A stretch of DNA of 64,000 nucleotides from Colwellia psychrerythraea (GTDB lineage: Bacteria; Pseudomonadota; Gammaproteobacteria; Enterobacterales; Alteromonadaceae): positions 62,001-126,000 of the forward strand of contig NZ_JQEC01000011.1 of assembly GCF_000764185.1 (NCBI RefSeq), written 5' to 3'. The notes beneath the pieces were generated by a model. That model saw nothing but the letters and a program-made list of their open reading frames with translations. It was not told the origin of the DNA and searched no databases. The position numbers and the translations under genes are program-made. The first letter of the stretch is position 1, and each line of letters begins with the position of its first letter. Positions 47,374 to 57,018 of this stretch are shown here, in pieces.

Positions 47374-48057
47374 ATGATCAAAATATTTAATACTGCCCTT
47401 TCTTCATATCACTTAGTTAGTTTTGCCTTTTTAACCCTGTTACTTTCAGGTTGCAGCACTATGTTAAATAAAACACCGTCGGAGCTAATTAAGCAGTCAT
47501 CTCAACAAAGAATTGAGCAGTTACAACAATTAAACCGGTGGCAAGTGAAAGGAAAAATAGCTTTTTATGAAGGCAGTAACCGCAGTAGCGCAACATTATC
47601 TTGGCGAGTTAACGAAAATAAAGCTCAGCAACAACTTAATTTGACCACCTACTTAGGTATTAATGTTTTACAACTTCACTCGAACGCTAACAATCATAAA
47701 ATTCAAGTGGATGGGAAAACCTATCATGGTAAAGATCTAGAAGCATTGATTCACTCAATTGCCGGTTTCCCTCTACCAACACAAGCATTATCGTTTTGGC
47801 TTAAAGGTATCCCCTATCAAAGTAGTGATGATATTATTTACCAAAAAAACACCGAGCTACCACACTCTTTATCGAGCCTTTATAATAATGAACTATGGCA
47901 AGTCAGCTATAGTAATTATCAACAATTTGATGGTTATAACTTAGCCACTAAGTTTTCGATTAAAAAAGAGGGTTTATTAATAAAAATTTCCATTAAAGAT
48001 TGGATGATTTCTCAGGAAGAGACAACAAACAACCGCGCCACTAACATTATAAAATAA
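47374..48057 (+). CDS. lolB: Outer-membrane lipoprotein LolB
   Basis: This 227-residue lipoprotein receives lipoproteins from LolA and inserts them in the outer membrane. The signal peptide ends in the lipobox LLSGCST (Cys near residue 27). The mature part shows the LolB pattern (NRWQVKGKIAFYEG near 54-67, ALSFWLKGIP near 139-148). It is divergent from hemA and 14 bp before ispE. Confidence 0.92.
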   Translation: MIKIFNTALSSYHLVSFAFLTLLLSGCSTMLNKTPSELIKQSSQQRIEQLQQLNRWQVKGKIAFYEGSNRSSATLSWRVNENKAQQQLNLTTYLGINVLQLHSNANNHKIQVDGKTYHGKDLEALIHSIAGFPLPTQALSFWLKGIPYQSSDDIIYQKNTELPHSLSSLYNNELWQVSYSNYQQFDGYNLATKFSIKKEGLLIKISIKDWMISQEETTNNRATNIIK

Positions 48058-48071
48058 GTAGAATTTTTTAA

Positions 48072-48974
48072 ATGACTTGCACCGTTCCCCCTAACTCTTT
48101 TATTAACAAATCGATTGAATTCCCTTCTCCCGCTAAAATTAATTTATTTTTACATATTGTTGGCCGGCGTGATGATGGCTATCACAATTTAGAAACCCTG
48201 TTTCAGTTTATTGATTATAGCGACACCTTGACATTAATGGTTACAGAGACCTCCTCAATAGAATTGTTAACGCCTATTGCAGGTGTTAATAATGCAGATA
48301 ACCTCATTATAAAAGCGGCACAGTTATTAAAAAATAAAAGCAAAACGCCCTTGGGTGTTCGAATATCTATAAACAAAATATTACCCATGGGCGGAGGATT
48401 GGGTGGCGGCTCTTCGAATGCAGCGACCATATTAGTTGCCCTAAATACATTATGGCAATGCCAATTATCGTTAAGTGAGCTGGCAACATTAGGCTTGAGT
48501 CTCGGTGCTGACGTACCTATTTTTATTCACGGATTTTCAGCTTTTGCCCAAGGTGTAGGTGAGAAGCTCACCGCTATAGAGCCACATGAACCTTGGTATT
48601 TAATCACTAAACCTGACTGTAGCATTTCGACCCAGCAAGTTTTTACTGCAGAAGATCTTCCTAGAAATACCTCGAGACTCCCCCCTTCAGCCCTTGAAAC
48701 TAATGACTTCATCAACGATAACTTCCAAAATGATTGTCAAATATTAGTAATAAAACAGTATCCTGAGGTTGCCAAGCTGCTGGCTTGGTTGGTAGAATAC
48801 GCCCCCTCAAGAATGACAGGAACTGGTGCGTGTGTTTTTAGCCGTTTTTCTAGTCAACAAGAGGCGCGTTCATTACAAGAAAAACTTCCTCAAGGAATCA
48901 GCTCTTTTGTCGCGCAGGGACTTAATAAGTCACCGTTATGTTCTGTAATAGCAAAGCTATCATTGAGCGTATAA
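48072..48974 (+). CDS. ispE: 4-diphosphocytidyl-2-C-methyl-D-erythritol kinase
   Basis: This 300-residue GHMP kinase of the non-mevalonate isoprenoid pathway shows FPSPAKINLFLHIVGRRDDGYH at the N-terminus (seen in two parts), the ATP-binding PMGGGLGGGSSNAATIL near residues 104-120 and the C-terminal MTGTGACVF. It follows lolB, as in E. coli, and probably shares its promoter. A short N-terminal extension before FPSPAKIN makes it slightly longer than the usual 283 residues. Confidence 0.95.
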   Translation: MTCTVPPNSFINKSIEFPSPAKINLFLHIVGRRDDGYHNLETLFQFIDYSDTLTLMVTETSSIELLTPIAGVNNADNLIIKAAQLLKNKSKTPLGVRISINKILPMGGGLGGGSSNAATILVALNTLWQCQLSLSELATLGLSLGADVPIFIHGFSAFAQGVGEKLTAIEPHEPWYLITKPDCSISTQQVFTAEDLPRNTSRLPPSALETNDFINDNFQNDCQILVIKQYPEVAKLLAWLVEYAPSRMTGTGACVFSRFSSQQEARSLQEKLPQGISSFVAQGLNKSPLCSVIAKLSLSV

Positions 48975-49133
48975 ATAACAACCAAGATTTGCGAACTTGA
49001 CTATCACTGCTACTTTTAACGCACTATTTTGTGCAATAAAATGGCTATAGTTAAGTAAGCGTTATACTGCTCGATGATTACTTATCAATCAAAGAGCCTA
49101 CTATTAATGTCAAATATTTCTGAGGAATCGAAA

Positions 49134-50078
49134 GTGCCTGACATGAAGATTTTTGCGGGTAATGCCACCCCTGAACTGGCCAAGAAAATTTGTAATCGCC
49201 TATATATGCCATTAGGCGATGCTAAAGTCGGTAGTTTTAGTGATGGTGAAATTAGTGTTGAAGTAAATGAAAATGTCCGTGGTGCTGATGTTTTTATTAT
49301 TCAATCAACCTGTGCTCCAACCAATAATAACTTAATGGAATTAATTGTAATGATAGACGCATTGCGTCGTGCCTCTGCTGGCCGTATCACTGCTGTAATT
49401 CCTTATTTTGGTTATGCTCGCCAAGACAGACGTGTACGTAGTGCTCGTGTACCAATTACTGCAAAAGTAGTTGCTGACTTCTTATCAAGTGTTGGTGTTG
49501 ACCGTGTATTAACGGTTGATTTACACGCAGAGCAAATCCAAGGTTTCTTTGATGTACCTGTTGACAATGCTTTTGGTACACCAATCTTATTAGAAGACAT
49601 GAAAAGCCGTAAGTTAGACAATCCGGTGATTGTTTCTCCTGATATCGGTGGTGTTGTGCGTGCTCGTGCAGTAGCTAAACTTCTTGATGACGCTGACTTA
49701 GCCATTATCGATAAACGTCGCCCGAAAGCGAACGTTGCACAAGTAATGCATATTATTGGTGATGTTGCTGGTCGTGATTGTATTATTGTTGATGATATGA
49801 TTGATACTGGCGGTACATTAGCAAAAGCGGCTGAAGCATTAAAAGAACATGGCGCAAAACGTGTAATCGCTTATGCAACTCATCCGGTTTTATCTGGTAA
49901 TGCAGCACAAAACCTTAGAGATTCTGTTATTGATGAAGTAGTAGTAACTGATTCAATTCCACTTTCTGACGAAATCAAAGGGCTTAAAATGGTTCGTCAA
50001 TTGACCTTAAGCGGCATGCTCAGTGAAGCGATTCGTCGTGTGAGCAATGAAGAGTCTATCTCTGCAATGTTCGATTAA
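49134..50078 (+). CDS. prs: Ribose-phosphate pyrophosphokinase
   Basis: This 314-residue enzyme makes PRPP, used among others by TrpD in this window. The start is GTG 49134 ([15 protein letters not shown]), behind TGAGGAATCGAAA. A longer frame from 49074 adds residues absent from the family. It shows the [16 protein letters not shown] region, RQDRR, and the PRPP-binding [17 protein letters not shown] near residues 212-228. Length matches E. coli Prs (315). A strong terminator follows. Confidence 0.95.
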   Translation: MPDMKIFAGNATPELAKKICNRLYMPLGDAKVGSFSDGEISVEVNENVRGADVFIIQSTCAPTNNNLMELIVMIDALRRASAGRITAVIPYFGYARQDRRVRSARVPITAKVVADFLSSVGVDRVLTVDLHAEQIQGFFDVPVDNAFGTPILLEDMKSRKLDNPVIVSPDIGGVVRARAVAKLLDDADLAIIDKRRPKANVAQVMHIIGDVAGRDCIIVDDMIDTGGTLAKAAEALKEHGAKRVIAYATHPVLSGNAAQNLRDSVIDEVVVTDSIPLSDEIKGLKMVRQLTLSGMLSEAIRRVSNEESISAMFD

Positions 50079-50105
50079 TTCCTTAGTAATTATTACTCAC
50101 CTTGC

Positions 50106-50137
50106 AAAAAAGCAGCCTTATAACGGCTGCTTTTTTA
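50106..50137 (+). terminator. Terminator after prs
   Basis: AAAAAAGCAGCC (50106-50117) pairs with GGCTGCTTTTTT (50125-50136) around a 7-base loop. Confidence 0.9.
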
Positions 50138-50281
50138 TTGTCACCTCCCATTATACTCCTCCTCACAATTAATCACTTTATTTAATAGCTTTAGCTAGGT
50201 CTAAATGTTATTATGCGGCGCCTTTTTTATCTAATAGTCTAGTAGCTTTTTAACTGGCCTATAGTATTGAAATGGTATCTC

Positions 50282-50306
50282 CTTGTTTTTGGTCGCAAAA
50301 AACAAG
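50282..50306 (+). promoter_or_regulatory. Hairpin in the rplY leader
   Basis: CTTGTTTTT pairs with AAAAACAAG around a 7-base loop (50291-50297), 55 bp before rplY. L25 binds 5S rRNA loop E and can control its own messenger in E. coli. This hairpin is a candidate site, but its sequence does not visibly mimic loop E. Confidence 0.3.
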
Positions 50307-50361
50307 ACTTAATTTTTAAGTTTTTTAACTTATATAACTTTTATACGAGAAGAGTATTAAA

Positions 50362-50994
50362 ATGACTGATTTATTAACATTAGAAGCTGAAGTACGTACT
50401 GATTTAGGGAAAGGTGCGAGCCGCCGCCTACGTCACGCGAACAAAGTTCCTGCTATCCTTTACGGTGAAAACCAAGAACCTGTATCTTTAACTTTAGAGC
50501 ACAAAAACGTTTTCCGTGCTCAACAAGAAGAAGCGTTCTATTCGCAAGTATTAACATTAAACATCGCTGGTAAGTCAGTTGAATGTTTAATTAAAGACAT
50601 GCAACGTCACCCGTTCAAGCAATTGGTAATGCACTTAGATTTCATGCGCATTGATGCAAACCACGTTGTTCATTCAAACGCAGCTATTCACTTCATCAAT
50701 GAAGATGAAGCAGCTAAAACTGGTGCGAACATTTCTCACCACATGAACGAAATTGCTATTACTTGTTTACCAAAAGACTTACCTGAGTTTATTACAGTTG
50801 ACTTAGCTGGTTTAGAACTTGGTCAAACTTTACATTTATCTGATGTTACCTTCCCTGCAGGCGTAACTTCTGACGAATTAGCTAAAGGTGAAGATCACGA
50901 TTTAGCTGTTGTTTCTGCTAAAGCACCTAAAGCGGCTAAAACAACTGATGAAGACGAAGCTGCTCCAGCAGAAGAAGCTCCAGCTGCTGAATAA
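50362..50994 (+). CDS. rplY: Large ribosomal subunit protein bL25 (Ctc form)
   Basis: This 210-residue protein is the long two-domain (TL5/Ctc) version, unlike the 94-residue E. coli L25. The 5S rRNA-binding N-terminal domain ([24 protein letters not shown] near 13-36) is followed by a beta-rich C-terminal domain and an acidic Ala/Glu tail from about residue 195. It is 30 bp before pth; the pair is commonly linked. Confidence 0.94.
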   Translation: MTDLLTLEAEVRTDLGKGASRRLRHANKVPAILYGENQEPVSLTLEHKNVFRAQQEEAFYSQVLTLNIAGKSVECLIKDMQRHPFKQLVMHLDFMRIDANHVVHSNAAIHFINEDEAAKTGANISHHMNEIAITCLPKDLPEFITVDLAGLELGQTLHLSDVTFPAGVTSDELAKGEDHDLAVVSAKAPKAAKTTDEDEAAPAEEAPAAE

Positions 50995-51024
50995 TAGCTA
51001 CATTCATTTATAATATTATAGATA

Positions 51025-51609
51025 ATGACTATTAAATTAATTGCGGGGCTGGGTAATCCTGGTCCCGAATATAGCAAAACACGTCACAATGCAGGTGTTT
51101 GGTTCGTTGAAGAGCTAGCTCGTTGCCACAACATTTCCCTCCGTCCCGAAAAAAAATACTCTGGCCTTTATGGTAAAGGGATAATTGCGGGAAACCTTGT
51201 TCACTTGTTAATTCCAACCACCTTCATGAATTGTAGCGGTCAAGCAGTTGCACCACTGGCTAACTTTTTCAAAATCACTGTTGATGAAATTTTAGTTGCT
51301 CATGATGAACTAGATATGCAACCCGGTGTTTGTAAAATTAAAAAAGGTGGCGGACACGGCGGACATAATGGCTTGCGCGATATTATCGCTCGCATGGCTA
51401 ACAATAAAGATTTCTACCGGTTACGTATTGGCATTGACCATCCAGGTCATCGCGATAAAGTAACGGGTCATGTTTTGGGTAAAGCACCCAAGGCAGAGCA
51501 AGAAAAAATTGAACAAGCAATTGACGAAGCCAGTCGATGTTTGGACATATGGCTCAAAGACGACTTAAAAAAAGCACAAAACCGCTTACACTCGTTTAAA
51601 GCCGAATAA
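51025..51609 (+). CDS. pth: Peptidyl-tRNA hydrolase
   Basis: This 194-residue enzyme releases peptides from prematurely dropped tRNAs. It shows [23 protein letters not shown] near the start (seen in two parts; catalytic His in TRHNAG), [15 protein letters not shown], and [12 protein letters not shown] with [11 protein letters not shown]. All match the Pth family. It lies between rplY and ychF, the order seen in many gammaproteobacteria. Confidence 0.96.
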   Translation: MTIKLIAGLGNPGPEYSKTRHNAGVWFVEELARCHNISLRPEKKYSGLYGKGIIAGNLVHLLIPTTFMNCSGQAVAPLANFFKITVDEILVAHDELDMQPGVCKIKKGGGHGGHNGLRDIIARMANNKDFYRLRIGIDHPGHRDKVTGHVLGKAPKAEQEKIEQAIDEASRCLDIWLKDDLKKAQNRLHSFKAE

Positions 51610-51689
51610 TATAGAAAGTAAATACACGCTAGTATCTAACCTAAGTTCTATTTAAGGGCACAGGTTAACTAATCAATAGGTAAAAAATT

Positions 51690-52781
51690 ATGGGTTTTAA
51701 ATGTGGTATCGTTGGCTTGCCTAACGTAGGTAAATCAACACTATTCAATGCACTTACTAAAGCAGGTATTGAAGCGGCAAACTTCCCGTTTTGTACTATT
51801 GAGCCTAATACTGGCGTAGTACCTGTACCCGATCCTCGCTTAGATAAATTAACAGCTATCGTAAAACCTGAGCGTGTATTAGCAACGACAATGGAATTTG
51901 TTGACATTGCAGGTCTTGTTGCGGGCGCATCAAAAGGTGAAGGTTTAGGTAATAAGTTCTTAGCTAATATTCGTGAAACTGATGCCATTGGTCACGTAGT
52001 TCGCTGCTTTGATAATGACAATATAATTCATGTTGCTAATAAGATCAGTCCTACTGATGATATCGATGTTATCAACACCGAGTTAGCTTTATCTGATATG
52101 GATACCGCAGAACGTGCAATATTCCGTTTAGCCAAAAAAGCTAAAGGTGGTGATAAAGATGCTAAATTTGAAATGCCGGTATTACAAAAAATATTAAAGC
52201 ATGTTGAAGAGGGCGAAATGATACGCTCTTTAGAATTAACTAAAGAAGAAAAAGCGGCCGTCGACTACCTAAACTTCCTAACAATCAAACCAACCATGTA
52301 CATTGCCAACGTTAACGATGATGGTTTTGAAAATAATCCTTACCTTGATGAAGTACAAAAAATAGCGGATTCCGAAGGCGCCATCGTTGTTGCTGTTTGT
52401 GCTGAAATTGAAAGTGAATTGTCTGAAATGGATGATGAAGACAGGGCTGAATTTATGGCTGATCTTGGCTTAGAAGAGCCAGGACTTAATCGTGTTATCA
52501 ATGCCGGTTACTCATTACTTCACTTACAAACTTATTTCACCGCGGGTGTTAAAGAAGTACGTGCATGGACTGTTAAGCAAAATGCTACCGCACCACAAGC
52601 TGCAGGTGTAATTCATACTGACTTTGAGAAAGGCTTTATCCGCGCTGAAATCGTTGGTTATGATGATTTTATCGAATTCAATGGTGAGTCTGGTGCTAAA
52701 GAAGCCGGTAAATGGCGTTTAGAAGGTAAAGACTACCGAGTAAAAGACGGCGACGTAATCCACTTCCGTTTTAATGTATAA
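51690..52781 (+). CDS. ychF: Ribosome-binding ATPase YchF
   Basis: This 363-residue Obg-family P-loop ATPase has [14 protein letters not shown] near residues 8-21, the switch [20 protein letters not shown], and an NxxE-type base motif (NVND) that favours ATP. A C-terminal TGS domain ends [13 protein letters not shown]. In E. coli it binds ribosomes and acts in stress responses. Length equals the E. coli protein (363). Confidence 0.96.
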   Translation: MGFKCGIVGLPNVGKSTLFNALTKAGIEAANFPFCTIEPNTGVVPVPDPRLDKLTAIVKPERVLATTMEFVDIAGLVAGASKGEGLGNKFLANIRETDAIGHVVRCFDNDNIIHVANKISPTDDIDVINTELALSDMDTAERAIFRLAKKAKGGDKDAKFEMPVLQKILKHVEEGEMIRSLELTKEEKAAVDYLNFLTIKPTMYIANVNDDGFENNPYLDEVQKIADSEGAIVVAVCAEIESELSEMDDEDRAEFMADLGLEEPGLNRVINAGYSLLHLQTYFTAGVKEVRAWTVKQNATAPQAAGVIHTDFEKGFIRAEIVGYDDFIEFNGESGAKEAGKWRLEGKDYRVKDGDVIHFRFNV

Positions 52782-52804
52782 ACTTATCTTTTAACGTTTT
52801 ACAT

Positions 52805-52843
52805 CAAAAAATAGGTTTATCGAATGATAAGCCTATTTTTTTG
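52805..52843 (+). terminator. Terminator after ychF
   Basis: AAAATAGGTTTATC pairs with GATAAGCCTATTTT (one G-T pair) around a short GAAT loop, with T-run. The rest of the 310-bp gap to the next gene shows nothing further. Confidence 0.85.
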
Positions 52844-53091
52844 CCTGTTATTCCCTAATGATCCTCAATCTACACACGATAGGTTAGTTTACAGCCACTT
52901 AACCTAACAAATATAAGAAAGACTTGTTTTATGGTTTAATTTCAATAATATTCAAGTTGTGACCTCAGACATTTACAAATAATTGCAGATCATCTCGATT
53001 TAATTTATCCATTGGAAAATACAAAATTGAAATTGGTCTACACTTTCAGTGTTTGAATAAGGTTTTAATCCAACAATAATAAGGCACTAAC

Positions 53092-53433
53092 ATGAAAAAA
53101 GTAATACTTATATCAGCAATTATTGCAGCTAGTTTCATCACTGCAGCCCCTGCGCAAGCAGATAACCTGACTTTACGTATCTGCGAATATGTTCAAGCAA
53201 ATGATAAAAGTCGCTTAAGATCATTTTTAAAGCAAAATAAATTAAAAATTAGAAAGATTTATGATGGCATACAGTGTAATAACGATAACCTACTTATTTT
53301 TGCTGCCAAATCTCAGGCACTAGAAGTCGGTGAGTTCATTATTGGCAAATTACCTTCTAAAAAAGTTAAGCTTGAAATTGATAACTTAGCAAAACATTCT
53401 GCTCACTTAGCAGAAGAAGCAAGAGACAGATAA
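53092..53433 (+). CDS. DUF3718 family secreted protein
   Basis: This 113-residue protein has a signal peptide of about 23 residues ending PAQA. The mature part matches the DUF3718 pattern (RICEYVQANDKSRLRSFLKQ, RKIYDGIQCNNDNLLIFA) with two Cys that could form a disulfide. The function is unknown. It is a single-gene unit with a terminator before the tRNA cluster. Confidence 0.75.
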   Translation: MKKVILISAIIAASFITAAPAQADNLTLRICEYVQANDKSRLRSFLKQNKLKIRKIYDGIQCNNDNLLIFAAKSQALEVGEFIIGKLPSKKVKLEIDNLAKHSAHLAEEARDR

Positions 53434-53456
53434 CTTAGTTTCTTAGTTACATCGTT

Positions 53457-53493
53457 AAACGCATTACCCTTTTATAAAAGGTAATGCGTTTTT
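53457..53493 (+). terminator. Terminator after the DUF3718 gene
   Basis: AAACGCATTACC and TTTT pair with AAAA and GGTAATGCGTTT, with one bulged C, followed by further T. Confidence 0.85.
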
Positions 53494-53576
53494 AACGTTT
53501 TCTTGCGTAGTTATCCCTCAAATCGAACAAGCAATAGCCAAACAAATAAAAAGTACAACTTTTTCGAAAAAAACGG

Positions 53577-53607
53577 TTGACGTAAGGCAGGTAGATTAGC
53601 ATAATAC
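53577..53607 (+). promoter_or_regulatory. Promoter of the tRNA cluster
   Basis: TTGACG at 53577-53582 and CATAAT near 53600 are separated by 17 bases. They are followed by a GC-rich discriminator CGCCGC, as in stringently controlled stable-RNA promoters. The first tRNA starts 30 bp downstream. Confidence 0.7.
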
Positions 53608-53637
53608 GCCGCACTTGCTACAGAGCAGGTTGGTAAA

Positions 53638-53714
53638 GGCTACATAGCTCAGTTGGTTAGAGCACATCACTCATAATGATGGGGTCCCAGGTTCGAGTCC
53701 CGGTGTAGCCACCA
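53638..53714 (+). tRNA. tRNA-Met(CAT), elongator, copy 1
   Basis: This 77-nt cloverleaf starts GGCTACATAGCTCAG and ends GTAGCCACCA with CCA encoded. The anticodon loop is CTCATAA (anticodon CAT). The sequence is close to E. coli metT/metU elongator tRNA, not the initiator. It is identical to the copy at 54356. Confidence 0.95.
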
Positions 53715-53778
53715 TTTTACTTCGGTATTTATACTTAAGTAGAGAGAGTTCAATACTCTTTAAAAATTTGAATGTAAT

Positions 53779-53863
<85 letters not shown>

Positions 53864-53907
53864 TTTCAAAGCAACTTTGTTGCATAAGTAAAAAGTAAGT
53901 ACATTGC

Positions 53908-53982
53908 AGGGATATAGCCAAGCGGTAAGGCAGCGGGTTTTGATCCCGTCATTCAGAGGTTCAAATCCTCTTATCCCTGCCA
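53908..53982 (+). tRNA. tRNA-Gln(TTG), copy 1
   Basis: This 75-nt tRNA has acceptor stem AGGGATA paired with TATCCCT, then GCCA. The anticodon loop TTTTGAT carries TTG. It is identical to the copy at 54056. Confidence 0.95.
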
Positions 53983-54055
53983 CTTTTTATCAATAGTTTC
54001 TAATTCTTAATTAGTATCTGATTATAAAAAGTCTGTAATGTAATTACCTCCCTGT

Positions 54056-54130
54056 AGGGATATAGCCAAGCGGTAAGGCAGCGGGTTTTGATCCCGTCAT
54101 TCAGAGGTTCAAATCCTCTTATCCCTGCCA
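54056..54130 (+). tRNA. tRNA-Gln(TTG), copy 2
   Basis: This is an exact duplicate of 53908-53982, with CCA encoded and anticodon TTG. It starts the second, order-reversed half of the cluster. Confidence 0.95.
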
Positions 54131-54184
54131 TTTTTTTTAAAAAAATGGCTAACAGAGTCAAGTCTCTTTAAACCTTGGATGTAT

Positions 54185-54269
<85 letters not shown>

Positions 54270-54355
54270 TTTCAAATATCTAGAAAATCAAAACACTCCC
54301 TTTGTTGTCTAAATATTAAGTATTGCTTATATTGGATAATTACTTGTGTTTTAAA

Positions 54356-54432
54356 GGCTACATAGCTCAGTTGGTTAGAGCACATCACTCATAATGATGG
54401 GGTCCCAGGTTCGAGTCCCGGTGTAGCCACCA
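54356..54432 (+). tRNA. tRNA-Met(CAT), elongator, copy 2
   Basis: This is an exact duplicate of 53638-53714, including the base run AAA before it. It is the last tRNA of the cluster. No convincing terminator follows before the convergent ubiF at 54634. Confidence 0.95.
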
Positions 54433-54633
54433 TTTTTACTTCTGTAAAAGTGAATTCAAGTATATCGGACACTCCCAGTTAGCACCTAAAATCCTTCAAG
54501 TAATAAACTCAAATCAGTTCCTAGAAAAATTAAAATCGCATCTATATGCTCGACTGAAATGACTCAAGCTAACTAGTATGAAGGTTCAACTCCCCCGAGA
54601 AATGAACCAAGTTTTAATTAACTGTAACTCTGT

Positions 54634-55827
54634 CTATAAACCACAAGCATAAGCCAAGGCTTTATTCTTTATCGTGCTGTTTAGAAAAGGTACTTTATTA
54701 ACGGCAAGTAATGCTAAATTACGCGCAACCTTAACAACGGGGGATGGATGACTAAAGCCGGCATATAAAGCGTCCATAGTAGACATCATCAACAAGTTTT
54801 CTTTGCGTCTCATTTTTTCATAACGCGCTAATACAGCTTCATGATGCCAAACTTCTCCATTACTAATAGCATCAGCAATAACATGCTGTAAGGCAATAAC
54901 GTCCTTAAAACCTAAGTTTACCCCCTGCCCTGCCATTGGGTTAATTGTATGAGCGGCATCGCCTAATAACAGTACGCGTTTATGCTGATAAGTATTAGCA
55001 TGCCTTCGTGTTAACGGGAAAGCACCTTTAGCAAGTACTCTGATGTTACCTAACTGTTTAGGAAATATTTTAAGGACTTCTTGCTCAAGCCGCACATTGG
55101 ATAATGATACTAAACGAGTAATTTCATTGCGCTGATGATACCAAACTAATGATGCATAACCGCCCAAAGAGCTTTTTCCACCTAAGGGTAAAAATGCCAC
55201 AGGGCCCGTAGGGGAAAATTGTTGCCAAGTGATATCTTGTTGGCACATGGAGGTTTCAACATTAATCAACATAGCAGATTGTTGATAATCCCAGCCAGTC
55301 ATACCGATAGCTGACATTTGCCTAACTTTTGACTGTGCGCCATCAGCGCCGATAACAAGTTTTGCCGTTATCGAGCCATTTGTCAGTATTAATGTTGCTT
55401 TGTCATGGTCTTGCTTTAAAGATATTAAGCTATCAGGACAAAAAGTTGTGATATTGCTCATAACGTTAATTTTCTGCCATAACGCTAGCTGAATAAGTCT
55501 ATTTTCAACAATATGACCAAGGTTTATTTGTTTAATATCATCGGCATTAAATTCTGTATAAGCACTTTCATGTTCCCACACGCCAAGACGCTTATAAGGA
55601 CAAACTCGCCAGTCTTTAATTTTCTGCCAAGCACCTACTTGGCTTAATAACTGTTGGGAAGCTAAAGAAACAGCTGATACACGTAAATCAAAGCTTTGCT
55701 CAACAGAATAATCTTTTGCCGGGTGCGGTTCAACCAAAGCGACCTGTAAACCAAGTTGCGCTAGGGTAAGTGCACTCGTCGCCCCAACCATACCACCACC
55801 AATAACTACACAATCAAAATGTTCCAT
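54634..55827 (-). CDS. ubiF: UbiH/UbiF family FAD-dependent monooxygenase, probably UbiF
   Basis: This 397-residue flavoprotein hydroxylase of ubiquinone synthesis has the FAD-binding GGGMVGATSALTLAQLG near residues 11-27, VIGADGAQSKVR near 160-171 (DG motif) and LLGDAAHTINPMAGQGVNLGFKD near 285-307 (GD motif). Subfamily members UbiF, UbiH and UbiI are similar. The position beside the Met-Leu-Gln tRNA cluster and the miaB-ybeZYX group points to UbiF, which hydroxylates C6 of the ring. That choice rests on context. Confidence 0.82.
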   Translation of the reverse strand: MEHFDCVVIGGGMVGATSALTLAQLGLQVALVEPHPAKDYSVEQSFDLRVSAVSLASQQLLSQVGAWQKIKDWRVCPYKRLGVWEHESAYTEFNADDIKQINLGHIVENRLIQLALWQKINVMSNITTFCPDSLISLKQDHDKATLILTNGSITAKLVIGADGAQSKVRQMSAIGMTGWDYQQSAMLINVETSMCQQDITWQQFSPTGPVAFLPLGGKSSLGGYASLVWYHQRNEITRLVSLSNVRLEQEVLKIFPKQLGNIRVLAKGAFPLTRRHANTYQHKRVLLLGDAAHTINPMAGQGVNLGFKDVIALQHVIADAISNGEVWHHEAVLARYEKMRRKENLLMMSTMDALYAGFSHPSPVVKVARNLALLAVNKVPFLNSTIKNKALAYACGL

Positions 55828-56516
55828 GCTTTAGAGTTCACAACTATATTGTAATATGCCCTTATTCTACCCATGCATAACACTATTTTCGACTGCTTTA
55901 ATGTATTAATCTCACAAGTACATCACCTTTACTGCCACCACATGGGTTATCTAGTTGCTTGCTGGCATAAACGGCTCAAGTCACAGAGCATTATGAGCTT
56001 TGCAATAAAATAACCAGGGCCCCAATCAAGAAATCGGTTAACGCGTATATCAGTTTGCTGTTTTTGTTTTTTGTAGCTGAAATAGTTGTTGCTTGTTAGC
56101 CTTAAAAGCACCTAGTAGTTAAGCCGTGCTCTTTTTGTAAAAAAATATATTAATGCTTTAATTTCAGTAGCAATAGTTATCGACAAACTTACCTGTCTAG
56201 CTTGTTGAGTGTCTTGTAAATAATCGATTTTTTGTTTGAAACTAAGCAGTAAAATAATCAACCCAAGTAGGTTGAAATATCGGGGCTAGAACATGGATGT
56301 TAACATAAGCTGAAATAAACAATTTTTTTGATATCAAGGTAGTCAGTCAAAGCTTGTTTATGAATTAATTTCAGTTATAGTAAAATGCCAAGGCATTGAG
56401 GTTGCAAGGAAATATAAGCCTAAGCACTAAGGGTGTTTACTTTTAATTAAGTGGTTGCCTGATATGGGAACATGAGTAGTAAATAAATTTATTTAGTAAA
56501 TCAAAAAGGAAGCACT
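55828..56516. other. Intergenic region without recognisable genes
   Basis: About 690 bp lie between the divergent ubiF and the unknown gene at 56517. No ORF of useful length, tRNA, strong terminator or repeat was seen on either strand. A ribosome-binding site (AAAAAGGAAGC) lies at its end. It presumably contains promoters for both genes. Confidence 0.5.
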
Positions 56517-57002
56517 ATGTCTGCACAACCACAGAAATCGGCCACAAAACTAAAAACAGAAGAAAGACGAGTAAGTAAGGATATTAATTTAGTCTATGAT
56601 TTTACTGAAAAGCCAAATCGTACTCAGTTAAAAGCACATGACGATCGCGCCGTTGTTGCCAAGTTAAGAGCTGATTTAGTATTACCCAACAATAAAATAT
56701 TAACCGTAGATATAGATTTTGATAGTACAAGCGGATACCATAACAACACTATGTTGGTTATGGATGACTTTGGTGTTGAAATGTTAGTCACAGCCTTCGC
56801 AGTAAAATATGGTCAGCCGTTTGCTGATAAAATATCTAACGCTTGGGCAGAAAAACAACATCAAAATGATCCTCGAAAACCCACTTATTTATTGGTTCAA
56901 AAGCCAACCGTTGAAGGTAATATGCCAAAGATCTTTGCCGTCTGTGGCGATAGAGAACATGATAAGGATGGTACGAAAGGTACGCCACAAAGCATCGTTT
57001 AA
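56517..57002 (+). CDS. Conserved-looking cytosolic protein of unknown function
   Basis: This 161-residue soluble protein has no signal peptide or membrane segment. The first 20 residues are polar and lysine-rich. The middle has alternating strand-like segments (LRADLVLPNNKILTVDIDFD, MLVMDDFGVEMLVTAFAV) and the end is a polar tail with one Cys. I do not recognise a family. The ATG has a strong ribosome-binding site. The large sensor gene starts 16 bp after its stop, so they form a two-gene operon between ubiF and miaB. Confidence 0.7.
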   Translation: MSAQPQKSATKLKTEERRVSKDINLVYDFTEKPNRTQLKAHDDRAVVAKLRADLVLPNNKILTVDIDFDSTSGYHNNTMLVMDDFGVEMLVTAFAVKYGQPFADKISNAWAEKQHQNDPRKPTYLLVQKPTVEGNMPKIFAVCGDREHDKDGTKGTPQSIV

Positions 57003-57018
57003 TACTGATACAAACACT

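Noticed and set aside
49074-49133. Longer Prs starting at 49074
   Set aside because: Prs proteins begin at MPDMK...; GTG 49134 with a good ribosome-binding site gives the normal length.
56809-57018. Sensor gene beginning at 56809 inside the preceding gene
   Set aside because: The signal peptide begins at MVYFQAKL from ATG 57019; the upstream residues are the out-of-frame copy of the 161-residue gene.
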